In this document: one piece after another, positions 11,155 to 24,095 of the stretch | How the letters are laid out: each line of letters begins with the position of its first letter | Position numbering within the stretch: position 1 is the first letter of the stretch | Assembly (NCBI GenBank): GCA_018398765.1 | Contig: JAHBMJ010004705.1 | Coordinates: forward strand, 62,001 to 126,000 | Length of the DNA: 64,000 bases | Source: Chromera velia | Taxonomy: Eukaryota; Sar; Chromeraceae | Direction of reading: 5' to 3' | The notes under the pieces: model-generated | Database searches by the model: none | Told to the model about the DNA's origin: nothing | What the model saw: the letters and a program-made list of their open reading frames with translations, nothing else | Translations under genes and position numbers: made by a program

Positions 11155-12040
11155 CTCGCTCTCTCTTTCTCTCTCTCTCTCTCTATCTATCTCTTTTTCT
11201 CTGTTTCTCTCTCTCAAAGTCTCTCTCTCAGAGAAAAGTCGGCCGCTCCGACTTTCAGGCGGTCAGAAAACTGCATGCACAGCAAAGGGGACATACTTGA
11301 AGATGTGAAGATATGTAAAGATCATAAAATTTTTTTATTACCGCTCAGAATCAAAGTTCAAATCAATCACTTTGATAAATCTAATATAAAACTTGATTCA
11401 AATTCTATAATTTGATTTTTTAATTATATAATTTGTTTTAAAAAAATGACGTCCAGATTTCAAGGGGCTGATTCTAGAGCCATTGAAATTGTGGTCTATT
11501 TTTTTTATTTTAAGTTCAAATCTTTTTGATAATCATATTTTTATTTTTTTTATGAATTTTTAATTAATGATTTGAATCATTATCATCATCATCATCATCA
11601 TTATTAATCGGTCTATTATTATTATTAATCGGTCTATAGGCCATCATACAATGCATGAGTCTAGGACAATGCTTTATTGCCCCTTTGCCAGACCTGCATC
11701 ATATAATGGGAGGGGGCTTCATTCTCGCAACTCTAAACACCCTGCATCTAGAAGATGCTTTCTCAATCGTTGATGTCGTTTCCCTTCCATGGAAGGAGTA
11801 CGACCACTGTAACAGAGACTCTTAGGCAGTAAAGGCAGACAGGAAGACCGGTGGAGAGGGGGGACGGGAGATGTACTTGGGAGATGGAAAAAGAACATTC
11901 AAAAGGTGAGACGGGAAGAGAGGTAAGTAACCATCATATGCATCGAATCGCAGGTCTTACGATGGAGGGTGCAGACAGATGTTTCGCAAGAGTCGCAGGG
12001 TTGGTATGGGTGAGTGTCTAAGTGCCAGGGTGACCTTCAT
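10441..12040. other. AT-rich non-coding region with a long CT repeat
   Basis: I see no supported gene. A CT-type microsatellite occupies about 11100-11225. From 11330 to 11600 the DNA is strongly AT-rich. An inverted partner of the post-pseudogene motif is at 11572-11665, suggesting the remains of a second element copy or an inverted insertion. Confidence 0.6.
11572..11665 (-). repeat. Inverted copy of the 9451-9530 motif
   Basis: The sequence cattatcatcatcatcatc followed by attaatcggtctat (twice) and aggccatcat is the reverse complement of the block at 9451-9530. The cggtctat half is duplicated here. Confidence 0.75.
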
Positions 12041-12312
12041 TCATGCCAACAATTCGCTTTGCGTGGCGTGTTTTAGAGGGGTGGAGTCTTTCGATAGCAA
12101 CGACTTTCTCTCTCTTTCTTGAGTTCTGTCTAATTTAGCTTCAATTTTAGTTATAATTACATTCAGAGCCTCTCGATCTGCTCTTGTTTCTGTGCATTTA
12201 GTCAATCGGTGCAGTAGATCGTCTGTTTTGCCCCTGCATGCCGGGTAAAACGCGTCTTCCAGCCCTCTATAAGGTGCATGGGGGCGACCACCGAGCAACA
12301 TATACAGCAAGG
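12041..12312 (-). CDS. Possible 3' exon of a protein-kinase-like gene or fragment
   Basis: On the minus strand an acceptor-like ctttttcag precedes an open stretch that begins LLYMLLGGRPHAPY and ends with a stop at 12041. LLYMLLxGRP resembles the helix after subdomain IX of eukaryotic protein kinases. The codons just before the acceptor read IWSLG, which also fits that site, but may be intron. I find no ATP-binding or catalytic-loop motifs upstream to 12850, so this is a fragment, a chance match or a very diverged gene. The tail has a charged helical segment (TKIEAKLDRTQERERKS). Confidence 0.25.
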
Positions 12313-12849
12313 CTGAAAAAGGTCCTAAGGACCAGATCGCAGCGTGAGGGAGGGAAATGAAACGGGGAGGCGAAGGGGATGAGGGAAAAGTAGAGGAAAG
12401 GAAGAGGAGAGACAAACGTTGGGCAGTAGAATAAGACGTTTGGAACACATTCGGTCTGACGCCTCTGCCAAACTGCAAAACTGCCCCCCGTGAAGCGGCC
12501 CTTTCTAGATAAACATCAATCCATTCATCAACTTTCCGGTTGATCACTGCTCATAAGAGAAGGAGACGGCTAACCTTGGTGGCTTTCTTCCTTCTCCTAA
12601 TGGTTGGATTGACAGTCACAAATTCTTCCAATCCGGTCGACCCAATCAATTTTTGTGCGTGCATCATAGAGGAAGGACAATCACCATTCATTAAAGCCGA
12701 CCAGGCACTCGCGGGCATCTTGAGGTCAATATGTTTTAAGTTAGTCAAATACCTCGCAAATCTCATCGACACGTGCACACGTGCAGGAAATAGACCAACA
12801 GCACACAGAGTAGGTACACGGAAAGAGGAGAGAGACAGATTCAAAGCCT

Positions 12850-14541
12850 AACGGACAAAGCGTAATTGAAGGGCATCTAATGTATCCATGTCTGACTTGC
12901 GGACAGGCAGACAGTCAAACGCGTATAGAGCAACAGTTGTCTGCCTAGACTAGTGGCCTAGCCTTCGAGGCTTCCAATGTTCGGCAAGAAACAAGCTCGG
13001 CAGCCCTCCTCCAAAGGAGAAAACACACACAAAAACATGATAAATGACCCCCAGTGGCTCAAAAAGGGCTTCTCCTGAACCATGAGAAAAGGTCGGCTTT
13101 AAACACTGGTCTGTAGGATTAAAAGATGACCGGGGGGAGCCAAGCTACCCGCCTTCTTCTATCCCATCTCTCTCTTTTTCTCTTTTTCTTTATTCTCTTT
13201 GCTTTTCCCCTACCAGTGTTCGTATACTGGGAAGCTCACACCATCACAGCCGTCCTGAAGTGCTCCATGGCGTATGCATATGTGTGACTTACCATCCTGA
13301 CCCAGGTGGAAAACCCTCATCAAGTCATGCCCCCAGATTTTCGCCGTTTCCTCTGATTTTCTTCTTCTACATAGCACTGCCTTCTCAAAAACTGGCTACG
13401 GCCGTGAGTGCGGCTTGTCTGGTTGACATTGAAGGAAGCGGAAAACCTGGAGGGCTGGCATCTACCCCCAGGCGTGCGGAGTCATGAGTACGGCCGAGTT
13501 TGCCATGGTTCTGGATCTGTGTGGGATAGAGAGCCCAGCTCGCAGGCGTCTCCTCAGTCGGTTGAAGCTCCAAGATCGTTGTGGGTGTTTTACTTCCTCT
13601 GCTTGCTCTGTGATTGTCCTTTTGGCGCATCCGCTGCTTGTTCCGGAGTGAGGGGACACCTGGCAACTCCGGGTGCCTCAACTGCGTCAAGAGACTGGGG
13701 GAACAAAAAGTTCGCAAAGCCGTCTCCGACTGTTGCAGAAGAAGCTCATTGTGTTGGGAGATGTTGGGAACTGATTTGAATCAATCCTCCAGACATTAAT
13801 CCAATCCAATCCAATCCAAATCAAGAATTAATTTTATTAAAATTTTTTAATAGAGTTTATTATGAACTAGCAGATGACCTAGCAGATAATGTGAAAAAAT
13901 AAACATTAGTATGTACACACGATCCTAGACACGATCGGGAAGCCATTTGTTAGTCCTTGTTTGTCTTGATTGGCCTGCTAGGTTGGCCTGTTTCTGAAAA
14001 CATAAACAGAAGGGTAGACAAAGGAAAACAGAAGAAACGAAACATGCCGAGGAACGGACGCTACAAGAAAGCAATTTAATACTGCCAATTAGCAAGGAAT
14101 AAAGAAAGGTGGATGCCGACACAGGCCTAGATACAGGCAAGGTCCACGACACGGTACCACGTCTGAAAGAGTCGTCATGTTGTCTACGGTGCTTCTGTTG
14201 ATCTATTGCCAGAAAGGGAGGTTCTCTGGCAGGCAACACGTCAATTTACAAGACAGCCAATGAGGGAGAATGACTGTACGTACGTCATGCATGTCTAGTG
14301 CAAGCACACGAAGAAGAAGAATCCTGTTGGGAGGGGAGGGCGACGGGGTGCAGCTGGGCACGCAGAGTCACATCGTATTTTGAGTGAGTGCACTTGCCTG
14401 CCTTCCTCCCTGCTTGGCGCTGTACAATTGTGTGACTTGCTTTGGCCTTTTGCGATTTCAGTCTCCAGCACAGGAGAAGAGAAAAGACGAGAGCATTGTC
14501 TCTCTCCTGGCGCTCTCAAAAGGCATGTCTGTGTCTGTCTA

Positions 14542-14622
<81 letters not shown>

Positions 14623-15900
14623 GTGCGTCTGTGTGTATCCGTGTGTGAGTGTGTCCCTGTACGTGAGAGAAAGAGCGTATGTCTTTCTTTATCTTTGGTT
14701 GCGATCCGCTTCTCCTGCTTTCTTCATTACTCTAACTGTCTCTCTGTCTCGCTGGTTGACTGACTTTCTCTCTGACCAGCTTATCGTCGTCTTGTCTGAC
14801 TATCCATTTGCTTGCCTGGCTACTCTCTTTCTCTTTCTGTCTCGCTGCCCCTGCTCGTCTCCGATCATTCTCCTGCCACCTCGTTCTATCATGTCTGCCT
14901 GAGGACCCACTGACTTAGCGGATCACTCTCTCGGCCGAAAGGAGGCTGTGAGACGAGTACCGGCGCTACCTACAGCAAGGGACGGAGGGAGGGACGCGTA
15001 CCCGCTTGAACCAGGCGGCCCTCTGGATTTGCAGTGACATTCTTCGATTCTGCAGGCCCTCTCTTCTCTTCTGTTACCCGAACTTACTTCCATCACGGGC
15101 TTCCAACTCACCCCATGCACCTCGGCAGTGATTCTGTGTGCGGCTGAGTGTCTGTGGGTGCTTGCCGGAATGGGAGAGGTATGTGCGAAAAAAGAAAACA
15201 CATGCACACGCTAAGACAAATTGGGGAAGGAGGTGAATCAGGAGGGGCCCGGCCGAACATTTTTAGATAGGTAAAATTTTTACGTGGAAGGCTGATTGTC
15301 CCTTCATTCATTCATTGATTCATTCATTCATTCATTCATTCATTGATTCACCACACGGTGAGAGTCGACAGACAGACAAAGAAAGGGGCATGCATGCGGG
15401 TATGCAGGGAAGGAAGGAAAGCCACGATCGATCGATCTTTCCTCCCTCGATCGATCGAGAAAGCCCGCAAGCGCATGCAGTGCGGATCTGTTCCTGCATA
15501 GATGTCTCTCTCTCTCTGGGTGGACCTCTGGCCGATTCTTTCTTTCTTCCTTCCTTCCTTTCTTTCAGCCTGTGAAGGATCGAGGTCCCTTCCCTTCACC
15601 CCACTCCTGCCTGTCTGTCTGTTTGTCTCTCTAATCAGCCAATGGTACTCTTCCATTGCTCGCGTTTCCCATCTTCACCTGCACAAACGCTTAATTTATC
15701 CTACATCTCTCTTTGCCCTTTTCGATGGACAAATTTGTTGGACAGCGAGTGGGAGAGAGATCGTTGTCTAGGTCAATGAACAAAAATGCAGCACGGGCTC
15801 TCAGAAGAAGAGAAGGAGGGTAAGAAAAAGGAAGAAAGAACAAAAAAATTGCGATTGTGGCCCGATGAAGAGAAGCCATAGCGGGCTACGTCGAGCAGTC
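12850..15900. other. Non-coding, repeat-rich interval, no supported gene
   Basis: The interval contains a CT then GT microsatellite (about 14545-14630), a TTCA repeat (15302-15347), a pair of inverted GATCGATC runs (about 15426-15460), and many frames made only of repeat-encoded residues. I cannot support a coding exon from splice context here. Confidence 0.5.
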
Positions 15901-15902
15901 TG

Positions 15903-18753
15903 TCAACCGATCACACAGCTAGACAGGCTCGACGCACCTGCCTCTGCACTGTCGCTGGCCCCATCGACAGAAGAAGAAGCCTCAAGAGGGAAGGCTCGAG
16001 AGAGGAGACGGAGACGCACGTGGTGCTGCTGGGTGGAGGAGGAAGCGGTATCGGCTTCTGAGCACACACGCGAGTCTTTTCTCGGGCGCCCCGTCCGCTT
16101 CTGCTGCCCTTGACCCGCTCCCCCCTCACAAATCCCCAACGCCCCCAGCAGGGTGGCCTCGGGACTGCCGTCTCTGTCTCTGCTGTCTCCGTCGAGACTC
16201 TCAAGTTGAGTCCTCTCTTCCCACTCACATTCAGCAGACCCCCCCCTCAACAGAGACGTCTGACTGGACGTCCGTTTCTCGACCCGTTCCTTCCGGGAAG
16301 ATGAGACAGAAGACGGGGGTCTCTTCTTCTCAGCTGCTGAGTGTGAGGGTCCCTCCTCTTCCCCTTTTCTCCTCTGCCCTGGGCCTCTGCCATGGGGCTC
16401 CAGGGCAACCTGGGAGCTGGTCAGGAGTTTCTGGGCAGAGGGGAGAAGGCCCTCGGGGGGGTAGACAGACGGGTGGGGGCCTGAGTAGGGTCCATGTTCG
16501 GCACAGGAGGGGGGAAGGGGGGGTAGGGCAGGAAGGTCTTTTTTGGAGAAGGGGAAAAGGGCCGTCTGTTCTGATTGTCTGCGCGTCTTCTTGCCATGGC
16601 AAGAAGGGAGAGGGCCCTCTGTCCAGTCGCACTCAGACAGAGGGACGGTCTGAAGAGCTGCGAGCTCCATGAGAAATCTCTCAGAATTGGCTCTTCTGTA
16701 CTTCTCATCTCTATCCTTCACCTCCTTCTCCTTCGCGTCTCTCTGTTGGAGGAGCTCTTCGCGAGATCGGGTCTGCAGCAAAATCAAAGGGAGACACACG
16801 CATACACAAAATAGCAATACGTATACTTATAGTGCTTTCTTCAAACTCGTGCCTGCAATGGATGCACCAGATGGACGCATCAAAACAGTGGGACCCAAGT
16901 GAGGAGAATGAAAGCGTTGCCTCTGTTGGAGGTTCTTTTCTCTGGTCTTCATCCGGTCTGTGCTGGGGAGGCTGAAGAGAGAGAGACAAAGGAGAAAACT
17001 GGCGGGAATTCAGACCCGGAAGCAACCAACTATGCTGAACAGGACAGAAACTCCAAAAAGGATAGAACAGGAAAGGGACGAGAGAGACGCGTCAAGAATA
17101 TACTCTCTGCGGTGGGTGATCGATCAGTAGAAAAAGAACGAGAGGCAAAGGACTGAAAGACCAGAGCGAAATGTTTCAAACGCCTCTCTCAAAAACTCCA
17201 CCCTCATTCAACCGTCCACAGATCCATCGAAACTCGCAATACTCTTCCTCCCCCCCCCCCCCCNNNNNNNNNNNNNNNNNNNNNNNNNNNNNNNNNNNNC
17301 CTCTGACCTCCAATACATGATCCACCGCCAGGGATAATGAGGGCTCGCTGAACTTCAGGGGGGCGAGCCCCTCGTGGAGGTTTCGCCAGAGAGACTCGCA
17401 CTCCCAGCAGAACACCCCCACGCCCTCCGACCCCGCTCTCGGGGCCTCTGCCCCCCTACACTCGGGGTGAAGCACCCGCCCGCAGTGCAACCCTGCGCAC
17501 CGCACCAGGGCGAAGTGCCCCAGTCCGCATTCATCACAGAGGGTGTCGCATAGATCTGCAGGCAGATCCAGAAGGACACGGAAAAACCGCCACTCGTCGG
17601 AAGAAGAGAGAGACGGGAGGGCTTCTGCCCGCTTGACAACAAGCAGAGCATCCCCTGAGGACCCCTGAGAGGAAATAACGGAAGTTTCTGATGATGATGA
17701 TGCTGCGGCGGCGGCGGCGGTGGAGGTTTCACTGTGATCAGTTTCTTCTTTTGCTGATTGACCGGATGGGTCGTTCTTCTTTGCCTCAGCAGTAGATTCC
17801 CGCTTTCTCTTTGCACTCCCCCCTTTCCCCCCTCCAGATGAAACGGCACCCCCCCTCTCTCGTCTGACCACCAAGAGAGGTTCAAAGGGCCCACTGCCGG
17901 ATGGTCCCGGAGGCTTCCAATCTGGTAGCCTTGTCCATCGGATATGGGGGAAGGCAGGGAAGGGAAGTTCAAGACCTGCCTTGTGGTCGAAAGACTTCAG
18001 GGGGGTGGACAGGGGGAGAAGGGATGCGGGGACAGCCAGGACACACGTGAGGGTCGTGTGGGGGAGAAGCATGAAGGGGATGAGACCTGGAGTCATGCGG
18101 GCTGGGTGGGGTCCCATTCCCTCCACTTCTTCTTCTGCTTCTGCGGCTTCTGACCCATTCTTGCCCTTTTCTCCTTCTGCTTCTTCAGACACCCCCTCTG
18201 CCTTGTCCTTTGCCTCACTCACTTTCTCTGCGTCCTTCCCTTCGTTTCCTTCTCCTATCTTTTCGTCTTCACAGACAAAGACAGCAACGGCCTCCTTTGC
18301 ATCCTCCGTCTCCATCTCCGTCTCTTTCGTGGACGCCTTGCTCAGTTTTCTCTTTTTCTTCCCCCCGGTCGACTTGCCGCTACTCACTGCCTTGATGTGG
18401 GTCTCACAATACCACTCGACAGACTTGTGCCAACGAAAAATCGGAGCACACACCGGATGGACCACCGCGGGACAGGGCTGCTTGGCGCACTTCAACACAT
18501 ACCCACCGATACCGCAAAAACACTTCGCTTCCTTGAGCACAGGATCTTCGGCGTCAAAGGTCGAGAAACCCCGAACACCCCCCATGTTGTTCTTCTGAAA
18601 GGAAACGCACATCGAGCAACGCCAGTTGTAACTGAACGTCTTGCGCTTGGCACACTTGAAGCAGTTGTGACGGGGGCAGTATGCACATACCTGCCTCATG
18701 TTTTCTTCCATCGTCACGGGCTGCGTCAACTTCTCGTTGCAGTCGTAGCACAG
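15903..18753 (-). CDS. Atypical PHD-finger protein region; probably the 3' part of the oxygenase gene above it
   Basis: A long exon starts at 18753 after a strong polypyrimidine acceptor and runs open to the gap at 17299. A second exon (15903-16772, acceptor gctgcag) gives a basic, Ser-rich C-terminus with a short helical start (SREELLQQRDAKEKEVK). At the N-terminus are Cys pairs (LCYDC, CAYC, CFKC, CSMC), then an extended-PHD-like block: KCFCG, a VHPVCA histidine/cysteine pair and WYCETH. About 350 residues later a further PHD-like finger reads CDECGLGHF ... LHPEC ... FCWEC. An acidic Glu/Ala stretch and a poly-Ala run lie between them. PHD fingers usually read histone H3 tails, so a chromatin role is inferred. 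No clear start codon precedes the first finger, and the exon's phase (0) matches the donor of the oxygenase exon at 19191. Sequence between 16773 and 17263 may hide one or more exons. Confidence 0.65.
17264..17299. other. Assembly gap (36 N) after a poly-C run
   Basis: The N run follows a run of at least 14 C and interrupts the PHD-gene coding region. The reading frame across it is therefore unknown. Confidence 0.95.
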
Positions 18754-19003
18754 CTGCAACAGAAAAAGGAGGATAGGAGGAATGGGAGACCGTGGGAGAG
18801 AAAGCATGGGAAGCAGAGAAGGCGCATGAGAGCAAGGGACAGACAGCATGAAAGTAGACACGGGGGAAAAGGCGAACAAAGGGGAATATCCAAGCGCATC
18901 TCTGTTTGGTTGTCTCGAAAACGGCGCGGCTCGACGCAATTTGTCTTTTCGCTCTTTGGTTCTCTTTTTAGGTGCGCGCACTCCATTGCCCAATTAAATC
19001 AAG

Positions 19004-21237
19004 TCACGCCGTCAAAGAGCAGATCACAGGTTTCTCCCATCTTTTATCTTGGCTCTGATCGATCCCAATCCCGCCTCCTTTTTTGAGGAAAGGCTGCAAT
19101 AACCTCCCACCTCGTTCGTTTAACCAACACTGCGACACTTTTCGAAAGTGAAGAACAAAGAAAGGAAAAGAAAAGAAAAGAGAGACTGACGCAGTCCAAT
19201 CGGAGGTCCACCGTCTCTCCCGTCTCCAATTCGACCATCAGCTCGGGCTCGTCCTTATTCTCCCACGCAGTGGAGTTTGACTTTCTCCGGCTGAGGAACT
19301 CCTTTCGGGCTTTCTTCAGGCGGAGGGACTCGGGCTCGAAGAGGATGTACGGCGCCTCGTAACCCACAGGCTCCTTCACACCCCTCTGGACATGGGCGAA
19401 GCAGGAGGACAGAAGGGCAGACTCCAGGTCAGCCACGAAGGGGTTCGCCTCCCTCAGAGCTCTCCTGAAGCCTTCAAGCTTTGCTTGCCTGCGTTGGAAG
19501 GCACAATGACAGCAGGGAAGTCTGATGTGAGGGAGAGGGAGGGGGGCTACTGAAAGTCTCTCTCTCTCTCTTTCTCTCTCGATCCCTTTTCCTCTCGAAA
19601 CTCTTCAAAATTGCGTGAGCTGAGGAGGTGAGGCAAAGGAGCCAATGCGGCTGATTTGATCATGGGAGCGCAAGGGCTGCATTGGGGTAGATAAACGGAA
19701 AGAGGGATGGATGAGAGAGAAACAAGAGGAACACAAGGACGTTTGAACAGAAAAGAGGAGAGGAGGATGGTACTCACTGGAAATGAAGCAGAGCGATCAC
19801 CATGACGAAGACAAATTTATGGGAAGGGAATGAATTCAGCGGGGGAAGCAAGAGAGAGAGGGTAGCCAGGAACGCAAGTAAGTGAGTGAACAGTTGATGG
19901 ACAACATGACTGACGGACCATACTTCTCTTGCGTCTTCGAGTTGTTTCTTCAGTTTGATCCGCTCGTCCAATTTTGAGTCTCTCAGTCTCGCCTTCTGTG
20001 CTCTGATAAGGTCAATCTCCCGTCTTCTGTGGACAGGGGCGAAGAACTTCTGCACAGAGAAAACGAGCGAGTGCCGGGAAACGTCGTCCAGAATGTTCTC
20101 GACGGAGTGAACGATGCGGTAGCCGTGGAAGAGAATGGCAGACCTGAAAGCACAAACACATGCACAGAGAGGGGATGGATAAAAGGAGAGAGAGAAGTGC
20201 CGGTTCGAGACAGCAACAGAGAGACAAGTCCCATCAGGGGGAGCACAGTAAAGGGCCCACAGGAAGAAATCGGAACGGACAGATGTGAGAGACAGTCGAG
20301 AACGAAAAGCACGTCTGGTGGAGAGGAACGGAGAAAGGAAGACCAAAGAGGCGACGAGACGACTAAGGCAGAAGAACCTTCCCGGTACCCGTCTTGACAG
20401 ACAAAGGGGATGGGAGGCAAGAACGAGACGGGAGGGAAAAGCGAGACGGCCTCTCACCGGCCGAAACGGCCAGCCAAATCGACCTACCCACCCTGGTTTC
20501 GCGAGCAGCTTCACCCCGATCCCCTCATGATTCACAAACAGAGGGGAAATGTTGTGCATCTCGAACCTGCCCTCCCTTCCCCTTTGCTTCTCCACCCGGT
20601 CGTCGCTGAATGACCCGAAAGGTAACACGATGGTGGGCACCCCGGGGAGGTCATGGTCGTCCAGGTGTCGGGACGAAATGCCGTTGTAGTTCAGACGGAG
20701 CAGAGAAAAATGCTCACCCCAAAAATTGCGGACACTTGCAGGGAGTAACTTTGCAGTGTCTTTCAGTTTCTTGGTTTGGTCCTCTGGGATGAGTTCGGGA
20801 AGTGAAGAGTCAACTTTTTGAATCAGCAGTGAGAGGTCGTCTCTGAAGTCGAACGCCGAAGGTTCCCACCCGAACCCCCCTGTGGGACACAGACACTCCC
20901 CCTCATGGGAGAGCTTCATGCCCATGTCGTATTTGAAATCGGAGGAGGCCACCGTACGGTCGTGAAACTTCTCGATCGCCTTGAACACTTTCTGAGTCTG
21001 TTCCTGAGTCAGAAAATTCGGAATGTACATAAACACCTCCTGCGCGTTTTGATCAAGACCGAGGAGAGGGTCTTTACCATCAAGACAGGCCCAAGGCTCG
21101 ACTCCAGACTGATTTTCGTCTTCGGGTTGAACGAACACTTCCACAACTCGGAAGTCAATTCCGCTCCGCGTCTCCCTCCTCCCCCACGTTTCAGAGGGGA
21201 GGAAAATCTCCCTCTTCTCTTCCTTCTTCCCACTCAT
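19004..21237 (-). CDS. 2-oxoglutarate/Fe(II)-dependent oxygenase (HxD...H fold)
   Basis: The ATG is at 21237. Exons are 20492-21237, 19919-20143 and 19191-19488, and all junctions are phase-compatible (423 codons). The double-stranded beta-helix signature is visible. RHLDDHD supplies the HxD iron ligands near residue 195. GVPTIVLPFGS follows. GIGVKLLAKPG joins across the intron to SAILFHGYRIVHSVENI, which gives the distal His. RHSLVFSVQKFF gives the basic residue expected to bind 2-oxoglutarate. A charged helix follows (IKLKKQLEDAREVW). Members of this superfamily hydroxylate or demethylate proteins, nucleic acids or small molecules, and the substrate cannot be read from sequence. After 19191 there are two possible ends. 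One is a short 29-codon exon (19093-19004) with a stop but a poor polypyrimidine tract. The other is a splice to the PHD exon at 18753, which has an excellent tract. The second makes an oxygenase-PHD fusion and is my preferred reading. Confidence 0.8.
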
Positions 21238-22511
21238 AATAAATAAATCAGCCGTCTGTCCAGTCGCAATCTGGAAAAGCCCTCAAACACGAAAGGATGG
21301 AAGGCAGAAAAAAGCAGAGGAACAGAAATCCAAACCCCCGATCGGAGGGAGAGAATCACGATGGCTAGGAGACGGGATGCCCACTAGACCTTCTTCTCGT
21401 TCCTCCCCCTCACAAGTCTCGAAGTATGAAAAACCGATACCACCAGAAGTCTTTGGTCACGTCGTCAAGAAATCTTTTTTCCACGACCTGCCTCAAATTA
21501 ATGAAATTCGGTTGAATGGTGTTGTGAGTCTGTATTAGGGGCATTCAGGGGCTCATCAGAGCTCTCACACATGCAAAATCACACAAATGGCGGCGTGTAC
21601 TCCGTGCGAGCGCCACTCCATGCCGAGCCATGCCGAGCCATGCAAAAATCCCCAGAATCACCGCCGGCCGGCGGTACACTCGCGCAGCTATACGTATATA
21701 CACGTTCACTTACGTTCACTTCCGAATACTTCCGATACAAAAACGTCAGAAAATGCAAGAAAACGAATGACTTGTCGTTACCTGTCGTTGAGATTCAACG
21801 GTTTAAAGCTGACGATTCGTCATACAATTTATTCTTAAAAAATGAAAAAATGAAATCTTGTCTGAATTTCAAATCTTCGGTAATAATAAGTAATAAAACC
21901 TCGTACGCTAAGGCACTTACCCCCAACTCAAATACTGTTCGGAATCACAGATGAGAAGTACTAAAAAAACCTGGTGGATCAAATGTATCATCAATGTTTT
22001 AAAAAAAATGGAATGTTACTTATACAAAATTGAAGGTAATATGAGGAAATAGACTTGAATACATACACTTAGAATCTTCAAGTTATCATTCTTTAAAAAG
22101 TTTTTTTCATCAGTTACTAAATGATCAACATAATATATGCTAAATTAATTCTATATTTAAAAAGAAACAATACATATAAGAATAATGCGTATATACTACA
22201 AAGACATGCAAAAGCTAGACACTGTATAAGTTTTATTCGATTTTATTTTGATTGATATTAAGATTTGTACTTTAAAAAAATAACGTTCATAGATTTTTAT
22301 AACATAGTTTTTAGTACAATACACGACTCTTTTTCACGAATAGACTCCATATTGCTCTGTTTTTTTATGACTGGCATTCATTGCGCGTTGTGTGTATGCG
22401 TGTGTAATCACACGCGTGTGTTTGTGTATGGGGGTAGGGGGGCCGGTGTAGGTGTGGGTGTCGATGCGGGTGTGTCAGTTCTTTACTCAATGAATGACTG
22501 TTCAAGCTGCT
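21238..22511. other. Intergenic, partly AT-rich
   Basis: This gap lies between the oxygenase start and the giant gene's stop. Bases 21830-22380 are strongly AT-rich, and a GT-rich patch lies at about 22385-22470. There is a direct repeat, atgccgagcc, at about 21619-21640. I see no supported gene. Confidence 0.55.
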
Positions 22512-24055
22512 TCACCTATTTTGTCTGCTTGAGCCTCTCCGGACGAGTCCTTGCCAGAGAAGGGAAATTCCCCTCTCTCGAGGCCTCTGCTGAGTTCCAC
22601 CCTCTCTGGAGTCTCGTTCTCCCACATCGTCTTCAGTCTCGAATGCACTGAAAGCCGAAGAAACGTCAGAGTCACTCCCACTGTCCCAGTCGGCATCACT
22701 TCCACTCGATCCCTCCCTTTCCCCTTCCCCCCTTCTCCCTCTTTCCGCCTGAGGATGAAAGCTCACCCTCCTTGCCCCTCCACTAGATACTGCGGGAGGC
22801 GGGATTGCTGAACTGTCCCTTCGCTGCCCTTCTGTCTCCTCTCGAGGAGAGCTTCCCTCTGCTTCTGCTGCTGCAGGAGCTTTTCCGAGGCGCGACGCTC
22901 TCTTTGAAACGGAAGTTGCTGGCTTTGAAGGCTTCTTCACCCCATCAGAAGGGAACATGCCAGCGTGGATGTCCCGAAATCGAACCAGGTCCTCCAAGTA
23001 TCCTCTGACTGCCTCCAGCCTGCGACGTCTCTTCTCCCTCTCAGCCAGTCGGCGAGAGAGTTTGACGGCCACACGCGGACGATCCAACGATGCGCCCCCT
23101 GCCTCGGTCTCTGCTTCCTTGGCAGTACGGCGACGTCTTTGCAAATTTCGGAGCCAACTCTTGATGCCGGTTGCCTCCTCCTTCTTTCCATCCCCTTCCT
23201 CTTCGTTCAATTCAAAAGAGTCATCTTGGGGGGGTAACAGATCCCTCGCGTCTTCCTCCTCTTCTTCCTCGCTCTGTTTTCTTCTCTGTGAGGCGCCCGC
23301 TGATTCGCGGACTTTCTCAATAGACAGCGCAGACACGTCGCTGCTTCGCACGGCCCGGGCGCCCCTGGGGGCCGAGCTATCATCCACCAGTACCCGCCTC
23401 GCTTGGCGGAAGCGGGCATGCAAACGCTGATGGTATTTCTCAACCGCCAGCTTTACCTGCATACAGATCATAAACATTTCAAGCAAGGGCCATCGGAAAC
23501 ACTATGGAGACAGAGACACTCAAAAAGACACCTATCCTAATGTCAAAAATGATTTGTCTCTTCAAATTCGTTCAATCACGTCGACTCTTGACGCCTACAA
23601 AATGCCAAAATCCTTCGCTATCAGTTGGGGTCATGCAGCTGTCCAAAAGAAACAACACCGCACATGCAGCTTGGTGCAATGGGCAAAGAAGACCTGAAAG
23701 AAGGGATTCTCTCTCGCAATGCCCCCCCCCTCTCAGACTGTCTGTCTATGTATGTATGAGTGCGGAATAGAAATTTGAGAAGAACGACAGAACTGATGGC
23801 ACCAAATCGGTCCTTCTTTTTTAATTGCTTGCTTATTCACTGGCTGACCTTGAGGAGGTACCACTGATCTACGAGGACGACCCATCCGAGGTGCAGGAAG
23901 ACACTCAAGGAGAGGAGACCCTCCAGCCTCAGGAGACGGCGGTCCAGCCTCAGGTCCAGCTCTCGCTTTGCGCCCCCTGCTGCGTCCCTCACTCCCTTGA
24001 AGACCTGGACCCCCGCAATGAAGAAGAGAGTCGCCAGACTGTGGGTCTCAAAAGT

Positions 24056-24095
<40 letters not shown>

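Noticed and set aside
13260-13790. Overlapping frames of 75-123 codons on both strands
   Set aside because: Neither strand shows consistent splice sites, conserved motifs or biased composition.
15315-15771. Short plus-strand frames around the TTCA and GATC repeats
   Set aside because: They are made largely of repeat-encoded residues and lack splice context.
19004-19093. Short terminal exon of the oxygenase gene
   Set aside because: Kept only as an alternative: its acceptor has a weak pyrimidine tract compared with the one at 18754, and choosing it leaves the PHD exon without a start.
22265-22651. 128-residue plus-strand frame
   Set aside because: It starts in AT-rich DNA, passes through a GT repeat and ends antisense to the giant gene's last exon.
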